A stretch of 64,000 nucleotides of DNA from Blautia sp. (GCA_017475035.1 JAFVGK010000066.1:1-64000); one strand, 5' to 3'; shown: positions 1 to 8,216, numbered from the stretch's first letter. Numbers and translations are program-made. The notes: generated from the sequence alone by a model not told the origin.

Positions 1-767
1 ATATGATTGTAGTTCTGCCGCATCAGGGCGAGCTCCACCGTCTTCTCCGCGCTCCTGGCCTTAAATACAGAGAGGTTGATGGTGCAGTAGAACGTGAAGA
101 TCAGCAGGACGGATAGAAACAGGGAAAAGGGTATATAGTACGAAAAACCAAGCTGGAGCGTGTCCCTGAGCTGGACCCAGAGCGCTGAATACAGCACATT
201 CAGGATCAGATACAGCATGAGAACCGCCGCCAGGAAAATAAGCTCAAACCGGGAACCGGAGGCAGAATCAAGTGTGCCAAGGTACTGCTTCAGCCTGCCA
301 CGCATGAAAAGCGCCGTGGGCGGCAGGATTACGGCGGTTACGATCAGGTAAGCGGCAAGCGTGGTATCGTTATAGATCATGGCCTGTCTGGCGAGGGGGA
401 GGAACTCCATCAGCATATTGGAGAGGAAATACTGGACGGCGGCATAACTGATCACGACAAACAGGACAGTGAATTTGCGCACAAGGCTCTCTTGCGTAAT
501 CCAGACAAAAAGGATCGTGCAGCCGGCACCCGCCAGAAGCATAAAAAGATTGTCATCCAGATTTCTGTCCGGCGCATACATGTTCCACCAGAAAAGCAGC
601 ATATAGCACAGGGAAAAGCCGATAGAAAGTGCCGTAAGATACACAACGGCTCTGTGTTTTCCCTTTATAAAAGCCTCCTCCCGGAAAGGGAGCAAAAGGA
701 GCAGAACGCAGGGAACCAGCTGCAGGGCAAAGCCACAGAAGCTGCGTAAATAGAATCCGAATGTCAT
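1..767 (-). CDS. membrane sensor histidine kinase, N-terminal part (runs off the window)
   Basis: An open frame of 255 codons starts at ATG 767 and continues past position 1. The protein is strongly hydrophobic, with about six predicted membrane segments, and ends in the window with a charged coiled-coil stretch that begins after the last segment (around residue 235 on). That layout, a polytopic sensor followed by a helical linker, is typical of AgrC/LytS/GHKL-type kinases, but the catalytic part is outside the window, so the kinase assignment is inference. It is divergent from the Sel1-repeat gene, and the 178-bp gap carries two direct repeats that look like a LytTR-type response-regulator site. 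It could also be another multi-pass membrane protein. Confidence 0.6.
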   Translation of the reverse strand, partial: MTFGFYLRSFCGFALQLVPCVLLLLLPFREEAFIKGKHRAVVYLTALSIGFSLCYMLLFWWNMYAPDRNLDDNLFMLLAGAGCTILFVWITQESLVRKFTVLFVVISYAAVQYFLSNMLMEFLPLARQAMIYNDTTLAAYLIVTAVILPPTALFMRGRLKQYLGTLDSASGSRFELIFLAAVLMLYLILNVLYSALWVQLRDTLQLGFSYYIPFSLFLSVLLIFTFYCTINLSVFKARSAEKTVELALMRQNYNH

Positions 768-838
768 GATGGTATCGTCCCTTCCATTTTTTCTACACAT
801 TATACACATACACGCAAGATATTTTCCATTATGATAAC

Positions 839-874
839 ATACCACTCGTGCCAAAAACAATACCACTCGTGCCA
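839..874 (+). promoter_or_regulatory. pair of 15-bp direct repeats upstream of the Sel1 gene promoter
   Basis: ATACCACTCGTGCCA occurs at 839-853 and again, unchanged, at 860-874. The 21-bp period is two turns of the helix. The second copy ends six bases before a -35 box. Repeats of this spacing just upstream of -35 are typical of LytTR-family response-regulator sites; the regulator itself is not in the window. Confidence 0.6.
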
Positions 875-880
875 CCAGGC

Positions 881-909
881 TTGAAACAGGGGGCCATTGG
901 TTCTATTTT
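881..909 (+). promoter_or_regulatory. predicted sigma-A promoter of the Sel1-repeat gene
   Basis: TTGAAA (881-886), 17-bp spacer, TATTTT (904-909), about 37 bp before the start codon. It lies directly downstream of the direct repeats at 839-874. Confidence 0.5.
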
Positions 910-945
910 GGAAAGGACGAAATCTTTGAAAGGAAGGATATGCAT

Positions 946-2268
946 ATGAAAAAAATATTGTTGTTTACACTGTGTCTGGTTCTGGCAACGCTGCCCGTGA
1001 TGGCCGAAGAGAGCAGTGATGCGGCAGCGCTGGTGGAACAAGCGCAGGCGCTTTTAGAGGCTGAGGATTACGAGGCCGCTGTTCCGATCCTCCGGCAGGC
1101 TGCAGACCTGGGCGACGCTTATGCTCTGAACGCTTTGGGAAACTGTTACGGATATGGGCTGGGCGTGGAGCAGGACGATCAGGAAGCGCTGAAATGCTAC
1201 CAACTCGCCGCTGATCAGGGCTATATCTCTGCGACCTTCAACCTGGGCTTAACGTATCTGTATGGTATGGGTGTGGAACAGGATACCGAAAAGGCCTTTG
1301 AATACTTCAGAGCCTGCGCTGACCAGGGCGATACCGAAGCACAGTTTGCCCTTGGCAATCTGTATTTTGGCATGGAGGGCATAGAGCCGGATTATGAAGA
1401 AGCCTTCAAATACTTTAAGCTGGCAGCCGACCAGGAATACACTCCGGCCTATCTCTATCTGGGGCAGTGCTATGAAGGCGGAAAAGGCACAGACCAGGAT
1501 TATGACAAGGCGTTTGAGTATTACAGCCTCGCAGCTGCCGAGGAAAACGAGAGTACTGCATTTGCGTTGTTCAGGCTTGGTCTCTATTATGATTTCGGCT
1601 GGTCTGTTGAGCAGGACTATGAGAAAGCGGCTCAGTATTACAAGCAGGCGGCCGATCGGGGCTTCGACGCTGCGCAGTTCAATCTTGGCAATCTGTATCT
1701 GACCGGAAAAGGTGTGGAGCAAAATGATGAGAAGGTGTTTGAATACTACAGCCTTGCCGCAGAACAGGATTTTACGGATGCATTGACAGGATTGGGCTAT
1801 TGCTACGGAAACGGCGTGGGCGTAGAGACAGATTACGATCAGATGATAAAATATTACAGCATGGCTGCAGAGCGCGATGAACCGATGGCGCTGTTTAACC
1901 TTGGCTGCTGTTATCGCGATGGCTGGGGGGTTGAGCAGGACGATAAAGAAATGCTGGAGTATTTCCAGCGGGCTGCAGATCTGGGAAACGCAAACGCACA
2001 GTTTAACCTTGGTTTCTGCTATTATATCGCACAGGGTGTGGCGCAGGATTATGACAAGGCTTTTACACTCTTTGAGCAGTCGGCGAAACAGGGCTTCCCT
2101 GACGGCATGTTTGCATATGGCGACTGCTACTGCCTGGGAACCGGCGTGGAAAAAAACCTGAAGACCGCGGCGGAATGGTATCAGAAAGCCCTCGATGCAG
2201 GTTATGAACCGGATGACACCGACAGGGAGCACCTGGATGATGTGCTGGGAGAAGGCTGGGAAGAATGA
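946..2268 (+). CDS. secreted Sel1-like repeat (SLR) protein
   Basis: The 440-residue product has an N-terminal signal peptide (MKK, hydrophobic core, cleavage near AMA-E/VMAEE) and then eleven tandem Sel1-like repeats of about 36 residues, each with the A-x2-YY-x2-AA-x2-G and LG-x2-Y-x2-G-x-GV pattern; the last is partial. Sel1 repeats form alpha-alpha solenoids that act as protein-binding scaffolds. The start at 946 is preferred over the in-frame ATG at 940 because AGGAAGG at 931-937 lies eight bases before 946 but only two before 940. It is divergent from the sensor kinase and may be its regulatory target. Its specific partner is unknown. Confidence 0.85.
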   Translation: MKKILLFTLCLVLATLPVMAEESSDAAALVEQAQALLEAEDYEAAVPILRQAADLGDAYALNALGNCYGYGLGVEQDDQEALKCYQLAADQGYISATFNLGLTYLYGMGVEQDTEKAFEYFRACADQGDTEAQFALGNLYFGMEGIEPDYEEAFKYFKLAADQEYTPAYLYLGQCYEGGKGTDQDYDKAFEYYSLAAAEENESTAFALFRLGLYYDFGWSVEQDYEKAAQYYKQAADRGFDAAQFNLGNLYLTGKGVEQNDEKVFEYYSLAAEQDFTDALTGLGYCYGNGVGVETDYDQMIKYYSMAAERDEPMALFNLGCCYRDGWGVEQDDKEMLEYFQRAADLGNANAQFNLGFCYYIAQGVAQDYDKAFTLFEQSAKQGFPDGMFAYGDCYCLGTGVEKNLKTAAEWYQKALDAGYEPDDTDREHLDDVLGEGWEE

Positions 2269-2390
2269 AACAACAGGGCTTTTCCATTCTATTTCTCCGG
2301 AACACTTTTATAGTCCTGAACATCGACCATCCAAATCTTCATAGTATATTTATCATACCCATCCTTCGTGGTTTTTTCTGCCTTCAACCG

Positions 2391-2426
2391 AAAAAAAGGC
2401 GCTTCACCTCCGAAGAAGTGAAGCGC
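2391..2426 (-). terminator. intrinsic terminator, minus strand
   Basis: A 9-bp perfect stem (2399-2407 with 2418-2426, GCGCTTCAC) and 10-base loop are followed in the minus direction by seven T. No intact minus-strand gene ends just upstream; it probably served a gene now reduced to the debris at 2450-2742. Confidence 0.75.
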
Positions 2427-2453
2427 AAGTTCTCAACCCCCATTAAGCCTTAG

Positions 2454-2650
2454 CCTCCTTTGAATAACTCGTGTACCGGGGCTGAAAGCCCCGGAAACAC
2501 TGCATTCTCTTCCGGCGTGCCTCCCCTCAGATCACTTTTTTCACAGCTTTCCATACCGAAATCCTCCGGCTTGATTGTATAAGTCTTATACCAGCCATCT
2601 TTTGATGCCTCATCCAGAGTTGGCTTTCCTGAAGTGGAAAACATCCCCGA
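2454..2650 (-). pseudogene. trpD fragment (partial duplication)
   Basis: Positions 2500-2596 are identical over 97 bases to 20280-20376 inside the intact trpD. After a single mismatch at 2597 identity continues to 2603, and weaker similarity extends into codons for a P-T-L...K-D-G-W-Y stretch. The matching piece encodes an internal segment of anthranilate phosphoribosyltransferase; the reading frame then runs into unrelated sequence and stops at 2450. Both catalytic ends of the enzyme are missing, so it cannot be functional. A perfect 8-bp inverted repeat (2476-2494) lies just beyond the duplicated part. The rest of 2604-2814 contains no recognisable gene. Confidence 0.8.
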
Positions 2651-2814
2651 TAGCACCTATGGGCATCTATTACCGCAAAGGAGCTTTGAAAGAAAACCGG
2701 GGCATGTTGGATTACGCAAAACAAGCCAGAACCATATATCATTCTGGCGATAGATCATTTTCAGGTTCTTGACCGGTTTTGTCTGCAGGATACTCCGTGA
2801 GCTTCCGCAATGTT

Positions 2815-3576
2815 TCATTTTTTCAGCAGGTATGGAAACAACAGTTCAGGATCGGATGATTTTTTCAGTGAAACGCCGAAGGTTTCCCGGAGTGTCTGTT
2901 CTTCCTGCATGAGGGCCTGCGTTGTGAGGAAGTGCTTCATGGTGCGGTTCTGAACCAGGGCGATCGTGTCGCTGAAAGAAAAGCTTTGCTCCAGATCGTG
3001 GCAGACCATCAGGATTCCTTTTCCCTGCGAAGCCAGTTCCCGCAGGATTTTATAAAACAGAGATTGATAAGTCAGATCCATATAGGTGGTCGGTTCGTCC
3101 AGAAGCAGCATGGGAGTATCCTGAGCGATGGCCATTGCAAGCCAGGCACGTCTGAGTTCTCCGCCGGACAGCTGGGAAAGATTGCGTTTTCTGAAGCTTT
3201 CGAGCCGTGTGAGCGTCAGCGCGTAGTCGATCCGTTCCAGATCCTTCCGCGTTCTCCCACCATGGCTGCCATGATAGGGAAACCGCCCGTGGGAGACCAG
3301 GGTTTCGACATCCATATTTACGGTTTTGACCAGCTGGGGCAGGTAGGCGACCTTTCTGGCTCTCTCCATCCCTGTATAGTCCCTGGATTCCTTTTCACAG
3401 ATCCGGATACTTCCACGGTAAGAGGAAAGGCCGGCGATGGTACGCAGGAGTGTCGTTTTCCCGCTGCCGTTTGGACCTATAACGCTGGCGATCTTTCCCT
3501 GTTCAAAGAGCGCTTCTCCGATGGTAAAGCTTTTTTCGGATCCATATCCCGTCTGCATTTCTCTGATTTCAATCAC
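2815..3576 (-). CDS. ABC transporter ATP-binding protein, iron-siderophore/heme/B12 type (FecE/BtuD-like)
   Basis: The 253-residue protein has the full set of ABC ATPase motifs: Walker A (GPNGSGKTT, about residue 34), Q-loop, signature LSGGELRRAW and Walker B LLLDEPTTYMDL followed by the switch His. Similarity is to the ATPases of FecCD-type importers. It is the last gene of the sulfur operon, 169 bp after the permease; that gap is largely filled by a dispersed repeat. Together with the permease (3746-4726) and binding protein (4723-5664) it forms a complete importer. The substrate cannot be read from the sequence; iron chelates, heme or corrinoids are the usual family substrates, and iron would suit the Fe-S and siroheme demand of its neighbours. 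Confidence 0.88.
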   Translation of the reverse strand: MIEIREMQTGYGSEKSFTIGEALFEQGKIASVIGPNGSGKTTLLRTIAGLSSYRGSIRICEKESRDYTGMERARKVAYLPQLVKTVNMDVETLVSHGRFPYHGSHGGRTRKDLERIDYALTLTRLESFRKRNLSQLSGGELRRAWLAMAIAQDTPMLLLDEPTTYMDLTYQSLFYKILRELASQGKGILMVCHDLEQSFSFSDTIALVQNRTMKHFLTTQALMQEEQTLRETFGVSLKKSSDPELLFPYLLKK

Positions 3577-3663
3577 AATGTTCTATGCCTCTGCTTAATA
3601 CTAAATTCCGATTAACGGGTGCTCAAAGCGTCGTATGCTGCGTTATTCATCAATCTGCGCAGG

Positions 3664-3741
3664 ACTTGTTGCTGCAGCGACTGGCAACAACACAGCCTGG
3701 ACGGATTCAGACACACCAGATGTAAAGGTTCTTTAGCACAG
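3664..3741 (-). repeat. partial copy of the 143-bp dispersed repeat seen at 48502-48644
   Basis: Read on the minus strand from 3741 it aligns with 48502-48575 with roughly three quarters of bases shared, including the stretches AACCTTTAC and AATCCG-CCAGGCT. It fills the gap between the permease and ATPase genes. The right half of the element is not recognisable here. Confidence 0.65.
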
Positions 3742-3745
3742 ATCC

Positions 3746-4726
3746 TTACCGTGTGCCAAGTCTTCTTTTCTTCGTCAGGAGAATCCAGATCAGAAACGGT
3801 GTTCCCACAAGGCTCAGAATCAGCCCGCAGGGCAGCTCGTAGGGAAAGGCCAGCAGCCGTGCGGCGGTATCGCACAAAAGCAGGAAGGCGGCTCCGGACA
3901 ACATATTCAGTATCAGATCTTCACGGCTTTTACCGGGGCAAACCATACGCAGCACATTCGGAACGATCAGCCCCACGAAGCTGATCTGGCCGCAGATACC
4001 GACGGCGGCTCCGGACAGGAGGGCAGCGCTTACGATACTGAACCCCCTGTACCGGTGGACATTCAGGCCCAGACCCAAAGCCGCCTCATCTCCCAGCGCC
4101 ATCACGTCCAGGGCCGGCGCGATCCAGACTGCCGCGGACAGCACGACTGCTGCTACCGGGAGCCCGATATACAGGGAAGTTCTGGAGACAGCAGAAAAAC
4201 CACCAAGCAAAAAGGCCGTCTTGTCGGCAACAGTCTCCGGTTTCAGAGATATCAGCACGTCAGTGACAGAGCTGCACAAGGCAGAGATCGCCACACCGGC
4301 CAGGATCACCGCTGTTTTGGACATTCCGGCCCCGTAGGCCAGCAGGCCCACAATCCCGGTAACCACCAGGGCACCCAAAAAGGCCATCAGGCCTTTCATC
4401 CTGATCTGATAAGGAAAAAGAATGGCACTGATCAGCACAAAAACGCCGGCACCGTGGTTGATTCCCAGAATGCCGGGAGACGCCAGTACATTATCCAGGC
4501 TGTTTTGCAAAAGATAGCCGGCTGCGGAAAGCGCAGCCCCCGTGGTCATGGCGGCGAGAATCCTGGGCAGCCGGATCTGAAAAACGATCAGCCGGGCGGC
4601 CGCGGTTCCTCCCCCAGCCAGCACACGCAGAATCTGAGATGTACCGATCGCCTTATTTCCGGCAAACAAGGAGACAGCTGCCGCCAACACCAGGATCCCA
4701 AAAGCCGCCGCATATCTGCGTTTCAT
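3746..4726 (-). CDS. FecCD-family ABC transporter permease
   Basis: A 326-residue, very hydrophobic protein with about nine to ten membrane segments and the family landmarks: an early LRLPRIL-type motif (here IRLPRILAAM near residue 54) and a late RMVCPGKSREDL-type loop that contacts the ATPase. Length matches BtuC/FhuB-half permeases. The start is placed at 4726 because TCAT at 4723-4726 makes a four-base ATGA overlap with the stop codon of the upstream binding protein, a standard translational-coupling arrangement; the longer frame from 4774 would lie inside that gene. It forms the membrane channel of the importer encoded at 2815-5664. Confidence 0.9.
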   Translation of the reverse strand: MKRRYAAAFGILVLAAAVSLFAGNKAIGTSQILRVLAGGGTAAARLIVFQIRLPRILAAMTTGAALSAAGYLLQNSLDNVLASPGILGINHGAGVFVLISAILFPYQIRMKGLMAFLGALVVTGIVGLLAYGAGMSKTAVILAGVAISALCSSVTDVLISLKPETVADKTAFLLGGFSAVSRTSLYIGLPVAAVVLSAAVWIAPALDVMALGDEAALGLGLNVHRYRGFSIVSAALLSGAAVGICGQISFVGLIVPNVLRMVCPGKSREDLILNMLSGAAFLLLCDTAARLLAFPYELPCGLILSLVGTPFLIWILLTKKRRLGTR

Positions 4727-5664
4727 GATAATTCCTGCAGCCAAATGACCGCCTGCCTGTAGGCTTCTCCCCAACGGGCATTGGGCTTCAGGCCAAAAAG
4801 TTCTTTGGATAGCAGGACATAATGTCCGTCTCTTACCGCTGACAAGGATTCCCAGGCCGGCTCTGAACTGAATAAGGTTTTAAAGCTCTCCAGGGCCTTC
4901 TCCTCATCTCCTCTCGGCACGACAAAAATATAATCCGGGTCCACCGCCACGATTGCCTCGAGCGATAAATCATTCAGGGAGCTGTCATCGTCCGCGATAT
5001 TGACCAGACCCAGGTCACTGAAAATCTCACTGGCAAAATAATCGTTTTTCTCCACCTTGCTCTTGGTGGCAGAGACATGCAGCAACAGGAAGGTTTTTCC
5101 TTTCAATTCTCCTGGAGCCGTACGGATGGCTTCCCCGATTTCATCCCGGACATTTTCCACATGCTTCTGATAGAGATCCTCCCGGCCGGTAAGCCCGGTA
5201 AAGAACCGCATCGCGGCAGCGTAATCCTCAAAATCATCGATATTCTGACCGGAGACCGGAATCCCGATTCCCTCTGCCGCTTCCCCCAAGGCTTTCTGAG
5301 CCGGCTCCGTGGAAAACAGGATCAGCAGCTCCGGCTCCAGGGCTGCTACTGCCTCCAGGCTCACATGATCCATATCCCCCAGGTTCTGCACATCCGGATT
5401 CATTCCCTCAACCCCCATCGCATCGTCGGAGGCTGCGATCAATGTTCCGCCGGCGAGAATCCAGAGCTCGGCATTTGATTTTGAAAGGGCAATGACTCTT
5501 TCCGGCCTTTCAGCCACAACAGACTCCTCTGCCGCAGTCTCCTTTAAAGACAAATCCTCGCCGGCTGCCCATACGTCGACTGAGCAGGCCAGCGTAACCA
5601 GGAAATAAAACAACAGCCCTTTCCATCTATGCTTCACCTTTGAAGGCACGCCAAATACATGCAT
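4723..5664 (-). CDS. ABC transporter substrate-binding lipoprotein (FecB/BtuF type)
   Basis: A 313-residue periplasmic-binding-protein fold of the helical-backbone class: RPERVIALS near the start of the mature part, a LGDMDHVSLEAVAALEPELLI lobe-1 signature, and a second-lobe DPDYIFVVPRG motif. The N-terminus has a basic region, a hydrophobic core and a possible lipobox ending in LACS. ATG 5664 is preferred because GGAAGGGAG lies seven bases upstream; the frame stays open to 5895 but that part reads through the sulfite reductase gene. The 38-bp overlap with the sulfite reductase gene (ending 5627) ties the importer to the sulfur operon. Substrate unknown. Confidence 0.85.
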   Translation of the reverse strand: MHVFGVPSKVKHRWKGLLFYFLVTLACSVDVWAAGEDLSLKETAAEESVVAERPERVIALSKSNAELWILAGGTLIAASDDAMGVEGMNPDVQNLGDMDHVSLEAVAALEPELLILFSTEPAQKALGEAAEGIGIPVSGQNIDDFEDYAAAMRFFTGLTGREDLYQKHVENVRDEIGEAIRTAPGELKGKTFLLLHVSATKSKVEKNDYFASEIFSDLGLVNIADDDSSLNDLSLEAIVAVDPDYIFVVPRGDEEKALESFKTLFSSEPAWESLSAVRDGHYVLLSKELFGLKPNARWGEAYRQAVIWLQELS

Positions 5665-6493
5665 CCAGTTTCTCCCTTCCGACCCGTTCAATCGTAAATT
5701 TAAACCGCTCCCCAGGTCTGGCGTTCTGACGGAAAAAATCCAGCGCCGCATCGCAAATCCTGAAAAGCGCCTCCTTATCCTCAACAAAGGGAACGATAGC
5801 TTCCCCCTTACTGATCCGGTTGCCGAACAGCCCGCCGAAGCTGAGCAGATAGCCCGGCACTGTCTCATAGGCATCCGTAGGACAGCTGAGGGCACATCGG
5901 CCGCAGTAATTGCATTTTTCCCGGTCTATGGTCACCCTCCCGTCTTCGATCCTGACGGCTTGCCCACGGCAGACCTTTTCACAGACCCCACACCGGATAC
6001 AGTCCGTTTCCTTCCAGGTTACCTTCAGGCCTCCTTTGATTCCCAGATCATTCTCTTCTGCTTTCAGACAGTTGTTCTGACAACCGGTAATTCCGAATTT
6101 GAATTTGTGCGGAAGCTCCTGTCCGAAATAACGGTCATTCAGCTCCTGTGCCAGGCCTTCGGTCTCGATGCAGCCATTCGGACATACCTCGGATCCCTGA
6201 CAGGCCGTGATAGTCCGTACCCTTGGACCACATACTCCAGGCAATGCGTCTCCCTCTGCCAGCGCCTCTTTGACCTGATCAATGTCCTCCAGACGTATGA
6301 AAGGGATTTCCACGCCTTGTCTCGAGGTCAGATGGATATAGCCATGCCCGTACGTCTGCGCGACCTTCGTGATGGCTGCCAGCTGTCTGGCATTGAGCTG
6401 TCCGCCTACCACAGCCAGACGGAGAGAAAAATGATTCTTCTGCTTCTGGCGCATGAAACCGCCTTTTTTTAAGGCTGCGTAATCTGTTCCCAT
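5627..6493 (-). CDS. siroheme sulfite (nitrite) reductase with two [4Fe-4S] ferredoxin domains
   Basis: A 288-residue protein. Residues 98-142 carry the siroheme/[4Fe-4S] site C-x5-C...C-x3-C (C98, C104, C138, C142). Residues 165-175 and 194-204 hold two C-x2-C-x2-C-x3-C ferredoxin clusters. The size and domain order match the small anaerobic sulfite reductases of clostridia and archaea, rather than the 570-residue CysI. It would reduce sulfite from APS reductase to sulfide in the cytoplasm. ATG 6493 follows GGGGAG and sits two bases after the stop of the JAMM protease gene. A nitrite substrate cannot be excluded from sequence, but the operon strongly favours sulfite. Confidence 0.85.
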   Translation of the reverse strand: MGTDYAALKKGGFMRQKQKNHFSLRLAVVGGQLNARQLAAITKVAQTYGHGYIHLTSRQGVEIPFIRLEDIDQVKEALAEGDALPGVCGPRVRTITACQGSEVCPNGCIETEGLAQELNDRYFGQELPHKFKFGITGCQNNCLKAEENDLGIKGGLKVTWKETDCIRCGVCEKVCRGQAVRIEDGRVTIDREKCNYCGRCALSCPTDAYETVPGYLLSFGGLFGNRISKGEAIVPFVEDKEALFRICDAALDFFRQNARPGERFKFTIERVGREKLDACIWRAFKGEA

Positions 6494-6495
6494 CT

Positions 6496-7173
6496 TCAGT
6501 CTCCCCGCTTTCTGATATACAGCTCATAGGTACCGTCATCATTCTTGTTCAGTTTCAGCACCTGGTGACCTTCATCCTTTATGCTTCGCGGTACATTTTG
6601 TACCGATTCCCCATCGTTTAAGTGTACCTGTAGGATCTGACCGTCCTCCAGCTCTTCCAGCGCCACCTTTGTCTTCACAAAGGTAACCGGACATACCACG
6701 TCCGTAATATCCACCCTTTCATCTACCTGAAAATCCATGGCTTCCTCCATCCTTTCCAGCTCTTCTTTTCTGACCTTCCGCGCATGCGCCGGTCCCTCGA
6801 TATGAAAAGCGTGTAATATCGGTTTCCCGGGATCTGCCAGGGACAGGATCAGGTAGCTTGCCTGACTGTCGTTTGCCAGACGCTGATCCTCTATAGACGG
6901 CCTTGCCGGGGACTGGGGGTGAGAATGCCAGTTCCCCAGAGGCTTCAGCCCGTTGGCGCGCATATCCCTGATGGCGTTCAGCTGTTCCCTGGGATCGATT
7001 GTAAAATGTTCCCGGGCATGATCCATATTGGTCAGCAGATAGACCTTCCGGATCTGCCTGACCCCGTCAGGCCGGTCTTCTCCGGCGATCAGCCCGCAGG
7101 CCTCCTCGGGCGCCAGGGTGACCGCAAATGCGATAATCCTTTCAACATCCGACTGATTGATGATGATCCTCAT
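6496..7173 (-). CDS. JAMM metalloprotease fused to a TusA-like domain (HcyD-like)
   Basis: A 225-residue two-domain protein. Residues 1-130 are a JAMM/MPN+ domain with its zinc site intact: E24, H83-x-H85 and S93-x2-D96 in NWHSHPQSPARPSIED. Residues about 150-225 resemble the TusA/SirA sulfur-transfer fold, with C161-P162-V-T replacing the family's C-P-x-P. JAMM proteases of this branch (Wolinella HcyD, mycobacterial Mec+) cut after the di-glycine of ThiS-like carriers. The neighbour at 7969-8205 is a carrier whose Gly motif is followed by a tail, so it is the obvious substrate. Its start overlaps the E1 gene stop by four bases (7170-7173). Confidence 0.85.
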   Translation of the reverse strand: MRIIINQSDVERIIAFAVTLAPEEACGLIAGEDRPDGVRQIRKVYLLTNMDHAREHFTIDPREQLNAIRDMRANGLKPLGNWHSHPQSPARPSIEDQRLANDSQASYLILSLADPGKPILHAFHIEGPAHARKVRKEELERMEEAMDFQVDERVDITDVVCPVTFVKTKVALEELEDGQILQVHLNDGESVQNVPRSIKDEGHQVLKLNKNDDGTYELYIRKRGD

Positions 7174-7985
7174 TGTTTTTTCCTCAATTCACAGGCTGCC
7201 TGCTCATAGTCGATGAGGGTCGTAATAGAAGGTGTATCCGAGCATACCGCGCAGCCTTTTCCTCTGGGGGGCAGCTTGATCCGGCGAAATTCCATCGTCA
7301 GCGCGTCAAAGGTCAACAGATAGCCGGCCAGCAGGTCTCCGGCACCTGTGAGATACTTTACGGCTTCCATCGCCTGCAGGGAGCCGATCACCCCGCCCAT
7401 GGCTCCGATCACGCCTGCCTGTTTACAGGTAGGGACCGCATCCTTCGGCGGTGGGTTTTTGAAAATACACCGATAACAGGGACTGACGCCTGGAATAACT
7501 GTTGTCAGCTGTCCTTTGAACCGGATGATCCCGGCATGCGAAAAGGGCTTTTTTTCCATAACACAGGCATCATTGATCAGGAATTTGGCAGGAAAGTTGT
7601 CTGTTCCGTCCAGAACGAAGTCATATTCTCTGATCATTTCCGCGATATTTGCACTGCTGACAAAGGTATCATAGGTGCGGACCTCCACCTCCGGGTTGAT
7701 CCTGCGCATGGTATCCGCAGCCGAATCCACCTTTCTGCGGCCGATGTCTGCGGTCGTGTGGATAACCTGCCGCTGCAGATTGGAAAGATCCACGGCATCC
7801 GCGTCGGCGATTCCGATGGTTCCGACACCCGCTGCTGTCAGATACAGGGCCGCCGGCGCACCCAGGCCGCCAGCCCCGATGATCAGCACCTTTGCGTTCA
7901 TCAGCTTTTTCTGTCCCTTGACACCGATCTCTTTTAAAATAATATGCCTGGAGTATCTTTCCAGCTGCTCATTCGTAAATGCCAC
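7170..7985 (-). CDS. E1-like carrier-activating enzyme (ThiF/MoeB/HcyF family)
   Basis: A 271-residue adenylyltransferase. Visible features are the nucleotide-binding GAGGLGAPAALYL motif, D-x-D-x-V-D-x-SNLQRQ, the LDGTDNF strand, two zinc CxxC pairs (CYRC and CAVC) and the PTCKQAGV segment that holds the usual active-site Cys. It should adenylate the C-terminal glycine of the ThiS-like carrier so that sulfide can convert it to a thiocarboxylate. GTG 7985 is chosen because AGGAAGGAGG lies just before it; the open frame to 8093 crosses the carrier gene. The gene overlaps the carrier gene by 17 bp and the protease by 4 bp, suggesting tightly coupled translation. Confidence 0.88.
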   Translation of the reverse strand: MAFTNEQLERYSRHIILKEIGVKGQKKLMNAKVLIIGAGGLGAPAALYLTAAGVGTIGIADADAVDLSNLQRQVIHTTADIGRRKVDSAADTMRRINPEVEVRTYDTFVSSANIAEMIREYDFVLDGTDNFPAKFLINDACVMEKKPFSHAGIIRFKGQLTTVIPGVSPCYRCIFKNPPPKDAVPTCKQAGVIGAMGGVIGSLQAMEAVKYLTGAGDLLAGYLLTFDALTMEFRRIKLPPRGKGCAVCSDTPSITTLIDYEQAACELRKKQ

Positions 7986-8205
7986 GGATTTCCTCCTTCC
8001 TGCTGCCTCCACCCATAAAATACAGAAACTCCACTTCATCCCCATCCTGAAGGATAAGTCCTGCAAAGTCTCCCTGATCGATGAAATTTTCATTCACAGA
8101 AACGGTCACATATTGCGGGTTTTCCACCTTTTCAAGCCAGATCAGCTCCTCCACGGTCAGACCATCCTGAAACTCCTTTTTCTCTCCTGCTACGGTAATA
8201 ATCAT
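7969..8205 (-). CDS. ThiS/MoaD-like sulfur carrier precursor with C-terminal tail (HcyS-like)
   Basis: A 78-residue beta-grasp protein that starts like ThiS (MIITVAGEKKEF...GLTVEELI) and has the DGDEVEFLYFMGGG end strand. In ordinary ThiS the Gly-Gly is the last pair of residues. Here GGG (65-67) is followed by eleven more residues, SRKEEIRGIYE, so the carrier must be trimmed before use. A JAMM protease and an E1 enzyme are encoded immediately downstream, and O-acetylhomoserine sulfhydrylase immediately upstream, as in the Wolinella homocysteine system. It begins at ATG 8205 after AGGAGG, eleven bases past the metY stop. Confidence 0.88.
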   Translation of the reverse strand: MIITVAGEKKEFQDGLTVEELIWLEKVENPQYVTVSVNENFIDQGDFAGLILQDGDEVEFLYFMGGGSRKEEIRGIYE

Positions 8206-8216
8206 CGTATCCTCCT

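Noticed and set aside
492-749. 85-codon plus-strand ORF at the left end
   Set aside because: Lies opposite the membrane sensor frame, which is far more protein-like.
1249-2232. 327-codon minus-strand ORF opposite the Sel1 gene
   Set aside because: Shadow of the repeat-rich Sel1 coding frame; no signal or family pattern.
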